Shown here in pieces: positions 14,309 to 23,299 of a DNA stretch of 64,000 bases. Source of the stretch: Diploscapter coronatus (taxonomy: Eukaryota > Nematoda > Chromadorea > Rhabditida > Rhabditidae); NCBI GenBank assembly GCA_964036155.1, contig OZ038422.1, positions 65,061,201 to 65,125,200 of the forward strand, read 5' to 3'. Each line of letters starts with the position of its first letter. Position 1 is the first letter of the stretch. The position numbers were made by a program, and so were the translations under genes. A model generated the notes under the pieces. The model did not search any database. It was given only the letters and a program-made list of their open reading frames with translations, and had not been told where the DNA came from.

Positions 14309-16270
14309 ATGCTAGTCAATTTACCGGTCGAAATTACATTGTTGATCTGCGAATATCCCGAATTCAAAGACCTGGGACAATTGGCCTGGACTAACAAGCG
14401 AATGATGCAAATAATCAGGAAATATCGGCCTATAGTGCTCGTGCTCGAAGGGAAAACTTTATTCTATCGTAAGAAATTATGTTGAAAACTAAGTAAGTGA
14501 CTTTAAAACGATTCGTAATAATTTAGACTTCTATTCAAAGATTGATGATGAGGAATATGAAGGGCAACCTGAAAACCGCATGATACGTAAGACATTAAGG
14601 CATGAAACCGCATGACATATTTTAAAAGTCTCTAAAGTTTTATTTTTATATAAAAAAAAACCGCGCGGGATGAAGAAAACATAAGACATACAGTAATCTA
14701 GGTCATTACTCAAACTAAAATTACATTATTTGGAAGCCTAGACAATTCGTAGCTCTATCCTGAATAATTCGTAGCCTGGAAGCTCGTAGTCTTCCAGATA
14801 CTAGCTTCAGGCTAATAACACACATTACAGTAATTCAGGCAGCAGGTTCGGGATTATAATTTTTCACAACCTTTTCATTTCAACTCATCATTTCAGGTTT
14901 TATCATTCGTTTTGAATATTCTGGGCAAACTTAATAATCCCGAACCTGCTGCCTGAATTACTGTAATGTGTGTTATTAGCCTGAAGCTAGTATCTGGAAG
15001 ACTACGAGCTTCCAGGCTACGAATTATTCAGGATAGAGCTACGAATTGTCTAGGCTGCCAAATAATGTAATTTTAGTTTGAGTAATGCCCTAGATTACTG
15101 TATGTCTTATGTTTTCTTCATCCCGCGCGGTTTTTTTTTTATATAAAAATAAAACTTTAGAGACTTTTAAAATATGTCATATGATTTCCAGATAGCCAAT
15201 ATGAAGGAAGAATATACTTGTTCAATTCACATACCTACTCAGCCGAAGAAATTGCAAAATTTCACAATTGTTATGCGTCACGTGAAGTAGCAACTACACA
15301 GAATAAAGTAAATTCTTATATCCATTATCTTGAATAATTTCTCAAATTTCAGATTCTTGGAATTAGCGGTATACAAAAATCATTCGAAATATATGACTTG
15401 GATACTCGACGAATTTCAAGAGGTCATATCAACAAATCCATGAATGTTTGATTCAAAGAATTTTACAGGTCCAGATCCTCCTGAATGGCGCAGAAATGCA
15501 TCTGTGGCCTATTTCAAAGACAAACTGTATTATTTGGGTGGAATGGAATCAGGATCACATCGAAATACGAATCGCGTTGATGTAAGAAGATCGAATAAAA
15601 GTCCGTGTAATAATTTATTCAGATTTTAATAAATGGAAAATGGCAAGCAGGACCTGCTTTTCCTCTTCCAGTTTATCTTGTTCAAACAATAACATGCGAT
15701 GAAACTTTATACGGTCACATTATAGCATATTCATTATTGTAATTATGGATATTCAGTTATTGACGGTCATGAAAGTAGAAAGATATATCGATTATCAGAC
15801 GATGAATGGGAATGGATTGAAATTGGAGAGATTCCAGAAAGACGAACTTATTTCGTAATTGCATCGCTAAATGGAAGAATTTACATAGTTGGAGGATGGA
15901 AGTCGTTAATTTTGTATTATAAATAATGTAGCATTATATATTTAGTCGCGATGATGATACATTAAAATCCTGCCTGTGTTTCGATCCCTCAGCTCCAGTT
16001 GACAGTCGAATTTCTCCAATCGCTGATATGAATTATGCAAGAGAGCATCATTCGCTCATTGTCGCTAATGAAAAATTATTTGCAATCGGAGGAAGGTGAG
16101 CTGAGATTTTGCATATCTTTATACGAAATATTTGTTAATTTAGATCTCAAAATGCTGAAAAAAGAAGTGATAATTCTTACATTTCTTGCTGGCCGCTAAA
16201 ATTCTATAATGTCATTGAAGAATACGACCCACGAACGAATAAATGGCGTGAAGTCGGAAAATTGACATAA
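14309..16270 (+). CDS. F-box protein with C-terminal kelch repeats
   Basis: Predicted substrate receptor of an SCF ubiquitin ligase: the F-box would bind SKP1-related proteins and the kelch propeller the target. Exons: 14309-14468, 14527-14586, 15192-15307, 15353-15422, 15469-15581, 15623-15713, 15757-15901, 15946-16095, 16144-16270; 343 residues, phases consistent. The F-box starts at once (NLPVEITLLICEYPEFKDL, then LAWTNKRMMQI). Kelch-type blades are marked by LYYLGGM, RIYIVGGW and KLFAIGG, each preceded by a hydrophobic strand and followed by a Trp or Tyr. The first in-frame ATG is at 14309; an acceptor-like TTGCAG at 14222-14227 could be the trans-splice site. A 571-bp inverted repeat sits in intron 2 without breaking the frame. 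F-box genes are a large, fast-evolving class in nematodes, so no orthologue is claimed. Confidence 0.8.
14612..15182. mobile_element. 571-bp near-perfect inverted repeat (foldback/MITE-like) inside F-box gene intron
   Basis: Arms 14612-14857 and 14934-15182 are nearly identical reverse complements separated by a 76-nt spacer. The outer ends start ATGACATATTTTAAAAG. No open reading frame for a transposase is present, so it would be non-autonomous. Clear target-site duplication was not found. Because it lies in a transcribed intron, the pre-mRNA could form a duplex of about 245 bp. Confidence 0.85.
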
Positions 16271-17062
16271 AATAAAGCTTGATTATAATAATCTCAAATT
16301 TCATACGGAAATTGTATTCAATAAATGTGAAATAATAATTTAGTTTCAATGAATATGATACATACAACTCTCGAAGAAATCCCAAAGTAATGAGGAATAA
16401 TTGTAACTCAAATAAATATTTTTAAAAATATTTCATTTAAAAAATTCTGTAACCAAATCCAATATTTATTTTATAATAATTTTAAAGTATTTTTTTTATA
16501 TAAATATATAGCAGAAATAATTAATCGATTTCTTGCGAACAGTTATTGTTAATACTCCACACTCAGTTTTATTACGCGCCCCAGGAGTGCATTTTTACCC
16601 CGGCATGTTATATATAATTTTGAGGCCCTTATAGATATAAAAATTTGCATCTTGAAAAAATGGGTGTGTTGGACACAGAAAACTTGGATAAGATAGTTGC
16701 TTTTTGAATTTTTTATAATTAAGTTTATATTTTCATATTTTGATTTATGCGAGCGCAAATGCACTTTCATGTTGTGTGTATTTTATATTAAGAGAATGTT
16801 ATCATTTCAATGTGTGATATGGTGGATATGAAATTTTATGTGGATATTTTACCTTTTTATGAAAATAACCTTCTCAAAATTAATCAATATAAATTCACCT
16901 GCAAAATATGCACTTCTCGAGATCAAAAACGTCATTACAAGATCAAAGAGAAACTTAAAATAGACTAATGTGAACATAAAAAATCGAAGGAGAATAATAA
17001 ACCCAAAATATCTGTAAGTTTATTAGGCGAAAGAAATAAATAGTGTTAAATTGTTTCATCTA
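16271..17062. other. Non-coding spacer, includes start of a repeated segment
   Basis: No gene seen. From about 16640 the sequence is a diverged direct copy of 22090 onward, continuous with the chemoreceptor tail exons at 17063-17342. Confidence 0.6.
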
Positions 17063-17342
17063 TCAGGGAGCATTATGATCGTTATTCGGAATCGCGATGT
17101 TATAGATTTTATTCCTCTGGGTTTGGTTCTTGTCAGTCTTCTTTGCCAAAGTCTTCACTACAACACCAACTTTATGCTTCGATTTCTCACGATTCTGGGT
17201 ATTCAATCTCTAAATTTTAATATTATTGAAAAAAAAATGTTTAGAAGACATGATCCGCTACCTGAATTGCACTTCTAGTCAGGAAATATAGTGTTAGAAA
17301 CTGAATTTGTGGGCCATATTCTATAATATCAAATACGTATTC
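17063..17342 (-). pseudogene. Chemoreceptor TM7 and C-tail exon pair, copy 1
   Basis: Two exons on the minus strand, 17342-17262 (27 codons) and 17209-17063 (48 codons plus stop), with TTTAG acceptors and a GTAGCG donor. The first encodes a hydrophobic stretch ending in FLTLYFLTRSAIQ, like TM7 of a nematode serpentine receptor. The second encodes a basic tail beginning RLNTQNREKSK. Both exon lengths are identical to copy 2 at 22.5 kb. No upstream transmembrane exons exist next to it, so it is taken as a detached 3' fragment. Confidence 0.55.
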
Positions 17343-17786
17343 CTAAATTCATTTCAAGAGCTCATTTTATTTGGAAGGGCTATATGGAAACCTTACGACA
17401 TCATGATACGAGACTTGAGAAAAATAGGGTACATGAAATCAGGGAAGTTTCTACTTCCCTACGGCAATTAATAAGAGTAGTAACTAATGGGAGTTAGGAC
17501 CAGACATTAAAGTGTTTGACACTGATACTGACGCTGCAGTGTCAGTATCAGTGTCGCAAAAATGGGGTCAACTTTAATGTCTGGTTAGGGCATGATTTAA
17601 TATAACAATCTCATCTTACCCAAATTGCATATCTCACCCTCGATCTTTATAAATACCCAATACTATCAGTTAATAAACGTCTTCGCTCGCGTTTTTGGTT
17701 TACCTTCTAGCCTCTACACAGCACACTAACTTCGTCTACATCTTTGTGGGTAGCAGTATTCAACTGTTTTCAACATAATTTCTTAC
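17343..17786. other. Spacer between receptor fragment and F-box fragment
   Basis: No complete gene. Up to about 17480 it continues the segment shared with 22.8-22.9 kb, including a short possible upstream receptor exon near 17380-17400. The rest holds the MITE at 17499-17585. Confidence 0.5.
17499..17585. mobile_element. 87-bp MITE-like element with TAGG flanks
   Basis: Terminal inverted repeats ACCAGACATTAAAGT / ACTTTAATGTCTGGT flank an inner perfect 15-bp palindrome (17518-17532 with 17541-17555). TAGG occurs directly on both outer sides and may be the target-site duplication. Confidence 0.75.
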
Positions 17787-17940
17787 AATGGAATAAAGTT
17801 CTCCTATCGAGCGCTATCGGCAGATATCTCTTGATTATTTGCATCATCCGTTTATTAGTCCAGGCAAGTTGTTCAATATCTTCGTATGAAAGATATTCAT
17901 AGATTGATAAAATCATCTTAACAGGTAAATTTGAGAGCAT
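17787..17940 (-). pseudogene. Orphan F-box first exon, paralogue of the F-box/kelch gene
   Basis: Encodes MLSNLPVKMILSIYEYL and the identical block LAWTNKRMMQII found in the F-box gene at 14309. It ends at the same phase-1 donor (GTAAGA). It is in inverted orientation relative to that gene, and no kelch exons follow downstream on the minus strand, where the MITE and receptor fragment begin. It looks like a truncated duplicate; expression as a short F-box-only peptide cannot be excluded. Confidence 0.65.
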
Positions 17941-18347
17941 TTCTCTGAGTAAACATAAAATTTGAGAATTTAAAATTTTATTCAAACGTAACGAAACCGA
18001 ATGAAAATTGGTAAGAAATTTTTATCGTTTATCGAGTTATTTTTCCAGAGCAGTAAAATGTTAATGTAGAGGTTAGATGAAAAGAGGAAAAAATAGAAGA
18101 ATGAGCGAATGTACTCTAGCAGTCGCAAAACTCGAAGTGATAGGTTTCGTCGATGTTCTATGAGTTAAATATGTTGAAGAATGTCAAGGTTTAGTCATCT
18201 CTTTAGCTTTCAATGCCGTAGTATCTAAATTTAATCTTTTAGTAGCATTCACCTCATTCGCAACAACTAATCATTTCTTTCAAGTAAGATAAAATGTTTT
18301 TAAAGAGGTCCAAGACCATATTCGTACATTATGTTTTTTTCATATAT
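17941..18347. other. Short spacer, no gene seen
   Basis: AT-rich sequence between the orphan F-box exon and the lectin-type fragment; no coding, repeat or RNA signal was recognised. Confidence 0.5.
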
Positions 18348-18573
18348 CTAGTTACACATTGCCTTACTCTTTGGCCCAGTGCAATAAATTTCGTCAATTT
18401 CGTGATATGAAAATGACTGGCAAGTTTCATCATCACAGGCTGGTGCCGCCCATTTTCCCTTGAAACACGCATAAGTTACATCCAAGTTATATGTAAAACG
18501 ACAAGGATTAGAGTCTATGTCAATCAAGTGCATCCATGTTCCAGAAGATGAGTCTGAACACATCACTTGGTAC
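18348..18573 (-). pseudogene. Lectin-gene C-terminal exon, second copy (fragment)
   Basis: A 75-codon exon opening in phase 2 with YQVMCSD and rich in Cys and aromatic residues (KGKWAAPACDDETC, EIYCTG), ending in MCN-stop. Entry phase and layout match the last exon of the C-type lectin gene at 19089-19293 (YYVECT...). Upstream only a weak candidate partner exon with TYEECATN is visible near 18630-18660, and no lectin domain. It may be the remains of a duplicate, or the end of a gene whose other exons I missed. Confidence 0.45.
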
Positions 18574-19088
18574 CTTAAAACGATCCATTAAAACCACTTT
18601 ATTGCCATGAGAATAACAAACTTAATTTTTAACTATTTGTAGCACATTCTTCATACGTGAATTTTATCGTATTTTTAGGTCTAAGAGTTCCTTACATGCT
18701 TATCAAATTACAGAATAATTCATTCATGTAAATGTTAATTCTTAGTGTTAAATTTGCGAATTTTAGTTCACACTTTTACCCGTCACTATATAATTCATTT
18801 ATTGTGAGTTAAATAACATCTCACATGCATACGTCGTCATTATTCATTGTTACATTATCCAGTGTACTATCAGTAACTATTTGATTGCTACTAATGTAAC
18901 ATTTTGATTGACCCTAAATAAATTTATTATTAGATGTTTTTATAGCTAATTACCCCAGGTTGAAGGGGCTGTATTGGTTCTGGACATTTCGAGCACGAAT
19001 CTAAATAGGAGTTTTTCTATAACATTTTATGCCTTTTACTTTTCAAGAGAATTTCATCAAATATGCTCTAATCTTTATCAATATCTTG
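18574..19088. other. Spacer between lectin-type fragment and C-type lectin gene
   Basis: Mostly AT-rich. Apart from the weak TYEECATN-type exon candidate near 18630-18660 (minus strand), no gene or repeat was recognised. Confidence 0.45.
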
Positions 19089-21288
19089 TTAAAGGTGTAA
19101 AATATTAGGATTACTTTCATCACTCTCATAGCAGTATAGTTGATCGACGCCTGGATAATAATTGCCACGAAATTCTGCCATCCAGGTTGAATTTATGCAG
19201 GAATAGTACATGAAGTCCAGACCAGTCAAACAGCTACTTCCATCAGAGAGGTGTGCAACTATTGAAGCTGGTTTAGTACATTCTACATAATATCTTAAAT
19301 CAAAAAATGGTGTGTTTACATTTTTGATAAAACCTCATCAAACTCAAATAATATCAGAATCATACCTGCATGTAGTTTCATCAACTTGATCGGCGACAGT
19401 GAAACTTTCTAAGATTGGTGCATTGGTACATTTAGCCCCAGAATCCTAAATTTTTCTCGATGATATAATTTAAATTTAGCACTATTGATTTGTATCTAAG
19501 ATCGAATTCGTACTCCCGGCTGCAGAACTTTTGGTGGGGGCTGTGTGCAGACAGAACATGCATCTAAATTTAATTAATGTTTTTTTTCAAAAGATATTCA
19601 TTATTTTACTAATTGGTGAAGTAGTTAAGGAAGATAAGAATGCTGGTGTTCGCGAAATTACATATTATTTAGTTCATGAAATAATGGTTATTTTCGCTGC
19701 TTATGAGAATATGATTCAAAATGCATCTGGTATTTTCTCAAAACTCACCTTCACCTCGACAACAGAAGATAATAAACGGAACTATAATAAATAGTATTTT
19801 GTTTATAAAATAGTTCGAATAAGCGAGATTCATTTAGATGCTTCTTAACAATTTTCGAATTTTTCAGTACGTCATTTACCGTAACGTAAACAACGCACAT
19901 CCGAGTTCCGGGACCTCGATTTTCGGATTCCCCACCCTCGATTACATTACTAAGAACCATTTCCAGAAAATAACTTTGAGGTTGTGCCAAGCCATTCTAC
20001 TGATTTCCATAGAATGGCTAATAAGGGCTTTGTACGTTTTCGCATCCCTACTGTGGTTCAAGAGCGGTGCTCCAAGCTAATTTTATATATTCAATTGATG
20101 CTCGCTGACGCCCTTCAACTGTTTAAGCATTTGAAATAACCTAGAATTGCATAAGAATTTTTTTTTATTATCAGAAATCGGAAGATTTTAGAAAAATCGC
20201 GTGCGTCCCTGATATTTTGGCTTTCCCCGAGCGCTCATCTTGACGAGTTCCTGAGCGTGTTCGATCTCAAAATTTTCCAACTTGCTTCTATTTTTATATT
20301 TGGCTGAGATAATTGGGCGCAATTAACTTTTTACTGCTTTAATTGTGTTTTCCTGGTCGACAATCAATTCCTCTCCTTTTATCACACTTTCTTTCCCTTT
20401 CGCGCCTGCGCATTGCAGAAGTGGATGGGGCGAAAAGAGGGAGGGGACAAAACAAAGCACCGTGAAATGAATGCGATGAGAAAAATGTGTAATTGTATTT
20501 TCCAATATATATTTTTCTAATTTAGTATTCTTACTCCCTGAAGGCCTCGTTGTCATTGGAGCCACGGTAGTACTAGCTGGTGAAGTGTTGTTGGAAGTGG
20601 CACTGCATACGAATGGAATCGATGCAGAATTTGAAACTGTTACCCATTTCCCGTCAGACACACGAACTGCGACGTACCAGCGAGAACCAGATGGTTCACC
20701 TAAGTCAGTGTTCTGTCAAGATGCTCATTCTTGCAAAAATTCAGAAGTTCCTTTACTATAGAGTCATAGTTTCATGAAAAAATCTCAAATAAGGGAATAT
20801 TTTGTACCATTATTCCAATTGTTGAAATCATAAGCTGATCCATCAACAAAAACCCAGCTGTTTGTGTTCTTCGAAGGTGAATAGAGTCCGATGTGGAAAT
20901 TATGATGTGTCTTATCAAAGACATTTTCAGACTGCTCTGAAGCACTTTTAGTTAAATTTGTTTCCATCAAGAATACCTACGTTTCAAGAAATTGTTTTCA
21001 AACATCGAGTGAATGGATGTCAAGGAATAGCCTATTCCTCTACAATAGCTTACAGCAGAGGTGAAATTCATTATTTGATTCACGAATCTGTAGCATCTGA
21101 AACATCAATCAGTTTTTGAACGGCAAATTATTCTATTTTTCAAAATTTTTAACCAATCAATCAATGAGAATAATAAAATTGTACTTGTTTCCGAACAATG
21201 AATCCTGTGGATCACATTTCGCTGTATTTTGTGCCGATATAGAAGATATGCTAGATAAAATTAGAAATACGGCAATTAATAAATTCAT
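19089..21288 (-). CDS. Secreted C-type lectin-like protein (CLEC family)
   Basis: Exons on the minus strand: 21288-21185, 21096-20977, 20944-20808, 20699-20535, 19563-19514, 19445-19366, 19293-19089; 286 residues with all phases agreeing. The N terminus is a signal peptide (MNLLIAVFLILSSISSISA). A C-type lectin domain follows: CYRFVNQIMNFTSAVSYC, LTSIHSMFENNF, FHIGLYSP, SWVFVDGS, NWNNGEPSG and ending WVTVSNSASIPFVC. After a Thr/Ser/Pro-rich linker comes a second Cys-rich module starting ACSVCTQPPPK and running to CYESDES, resembling the C-terminal C6-type modules of nematode CLEC proteins (tentative). No canonical EPN/QPD plus WND calcium-sugar site is complete, so sugar binding is uncertain. 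Such proteins are commonly secreted and linked to intestinal defence, which is inference here. The proposed 32-nt intron at 20945-20976 is unusually short. Confidence 0.75.
19564..20534. other. 971-nt intron of the C-type lectin gene with inserted sequence
   Basis: Much longer than its sister introns and partly more GC-rich (20180-20460). It includes a 10-bp-arm hairpin AGCCATTCTA...TAGAATGGCT near 19990-20019. The open stretches on both strands have no splice or homology support. Confidence 0.5.
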
Positions 21289-21560
21289 GGTGGCAGAGTT
21301 AAATTTCAAATCAAATTAGCGACGAAACAATTTTCGTAATAAATGATAACCCAAATTCGTTTGTTAAATTATAATCTTCTTCAATTTGTTTTTCTATTCT
21401 TATCGCTGTTTTATTGCATGGCATTTGAATGATATAACTGGCTAATCACTAATTTCGCTGGTTATATCTATTTTGTAAACAGCAATGATGCCCATTGCAG
21501 CTTCAAAAATTTATTACTGGTTTTCAGAATAATCATCTAAAAGATAAATTTTCTTGATAA
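21289..21560. other. Short spacer upstream of the lectin gene
   Basis: About 270 nt of AT-rich DNA 5' of the lectin start; probably promoter, no defined site seen. Confidence 0.4.
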
Positions 21561-21928
21561 CACTTTATTGGTTATCCTTTTACAGAGAATGACAATTTTC
21601 GTCGGCACAAAGTTTACCGGAAGAGAATTTCTTGCACGATTTACTCGACGAACAATCTTTATCTCCTTTACAAAGTTGAAATCTAACATCATATGATGAT
21701 CGGGGTTAAGCATATGATTGGCTGATGATTTTGTGCAATTGAACGCATTGCTCAATTGCAAGCATATCGAGTCGTTCGTGGGTCACAGCTGGCGCGGTTC
21801 TAGTCTCGCATTCCATTGTCAGAGCGCAAAAGCCACTTCCATCTTGCGTTTCATAGCAGTGACAATCCAGATTCGATGAGCATCCGTTCGTGAAATAACC
21901 ACATTCTTGAGCAGACAGACTGAAAATA
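21561..21928 (-). pseudogene. Cysteine-rich secreted-type exons, gene model unresolved
   Basis: After a TTTTCAG acceptor near 21922-21928 the minus strand encodes a Cys-rich stretch (ECGYFTNGCSSNLDCHCYE, then GFCALTMECE). Further down another frame encodes CKGDKDCSSSKSC and LCADENCHSL-stop (about 21655-21560). The spacing is typical of small secreted nematode proteins. I could not join the two parts in phase with ordinary donors and found no signal peptide upstream. It is either a pseudogene or a gene with an exon I missed. Confidence 0.4.
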
Positions 21929-22501
21929 TTTTAAGCATGTGTTGTACGGGCAGATTCCCTATTCCACAAATTAGAATTCTTCAAATCGCATTTCTCATTT
22001 GATCTCAACTTCATGATTACCATTCTTTATTTCGTTCAATAAACACGATTATTTGAAATGAGTGTGGATTCTTGGTTGTCACATTTTATACACATTTGCA
22101 TTTTGAAAAATGGATATGTTGAATACGGAAAATTCGAATAAGATAGTTATTTTTTGGGGTTTTTTACGATTAAGTTTACATTTTCATATTTTGATTTATG
22201 CGAGCGCAAATGCACTTTCATTGTGTGTATTTTATATTAAGAGAATGTTATCATTTCAATGTGTGATATGGTGGGTATGAAATTTTATGTGGATATTTTG
22301 CTTTCTTATGAAAATAACTTTCTCAAAATTAATCCAAACAAATTTATCTGCAAAAATGTGTATTTCTTGGGATCAGAAACGTCATTACAAAATCAAAGAG
22401 AAACAAATTTGAGCATAAAAAATCGAAGGAGAATAATAAACCCAAAATACCTGTAAGTTTATTAGGCGAAAGAAATAAATCGTGTAAAATTACTCCATCT
22501 A
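21929..22501. other. Spacer with repeated segments
   Basis: Holds a stretch (about 21950-22065) that recurs diverged and in the same orientation at 24310-24420, and the beginning of the segment shared with 16640 onward. No gene seen. Confidence 0.5.
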
Positions 22502-22782
22502 TCAGGTAGCATTATTACCATCGTTATTCGGAACCGCGATGTTATAAATTCTATTTCTCTGGATTTGGTTATTGTCTGGTTTCCGTGCCAAAGTTCTCAT
22601 CTTGATATTTTTCGTCTTCGATTTCTCACGATTCTGGGTATCCAATCTCTAAATTTAATATTATTGAAAAAATAAATTGTGTAGAAGACATAATCTGCTA
22701 CCTGAATTGCACTCCTAGTCAGTAAATATAGTGTTAAAAACTGAATGTGCGGGCCATATATTACAGTATGAACTATACATCC
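22502..22782 (-). pseudogene. Chemoreceptor TM7 and C-tail exon pair, copy 2
   Basis: Exons 22782-22702 (27 codons, ending FLTLYLLTRSAIQ) and 22648-22502 (48 codons plus stop, starting RLDTQNREKSK) match copy 1 in length and phase. It could be the 3' end of the receptor gene whose other exons lie at 23.3-27.4 kb. However, no TM6 exon was found between them and that gap is filled by repeat sequence, so a continuous working gene is doubtful. Confidence 0.55.
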
Positions 22783-22935
22783 CTAAATTTGTTTTAAAGC
22801 TCATTTAATTTTGAAGGGCTACATGGAAACCTTACAGCGTCATGATGCGAGACTTGAGCAAAACAGGATGCGTGAAATCAGGGAAGTGTTTATTTCCCCT
22901 ATGGCAATTAATAAGAGTAGCAACTAATAGGTACC

Positions 22936-23032
22936 CCTGTTTTCTCACAATGTAACTTTTTTCAAATGAGAGATTTATTAATAAAAGAGTGCAGAGAAGC
23001 TAGAAAAAAGTTTCAATTTGTGGGAAAACGGG
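22936..23032. mobile_element. ~97-bp inverted-repeat (MITE-like) element
   Basis: Arms CCTGTTTTCTCACAATGTAA at 22936 and its imperfect reverse complement ending GGGAAAACGGG at 23032. It sits in the place where the receptor TM6 exon would be expected. Confidence 0.6.
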
Positions 23033-23299
23033 AACAATGAGTAGTAAACAAACTAGTGAATGTTTGCTTACTACTTTTATTAATGAGCTTACTACTTGCT
23101 ATTTTTATTAGTTGTCTTCCGCTATTATTTCGTCATGTCTCGCGTCATGATCGTCTTGTGGTTCTCATTTTGCCTTTTATGAATATTCTTACAATAAAGT
23201 AATTATTTTTATTGATGATATTCGAAGGCAGGCTTATAATTATTTCAGCACAATAGATAACTATCTCAATAGTTATCTGTAATAATATCCATCATTCAC

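Noticed and set aside
19838..20080. Open stretches on both strands with a hairpin, considered as a Helitron end
   Set aside because: No CTRR end at the right distance after the hairpin and no TC start or Rep/helicase sequence nearby.
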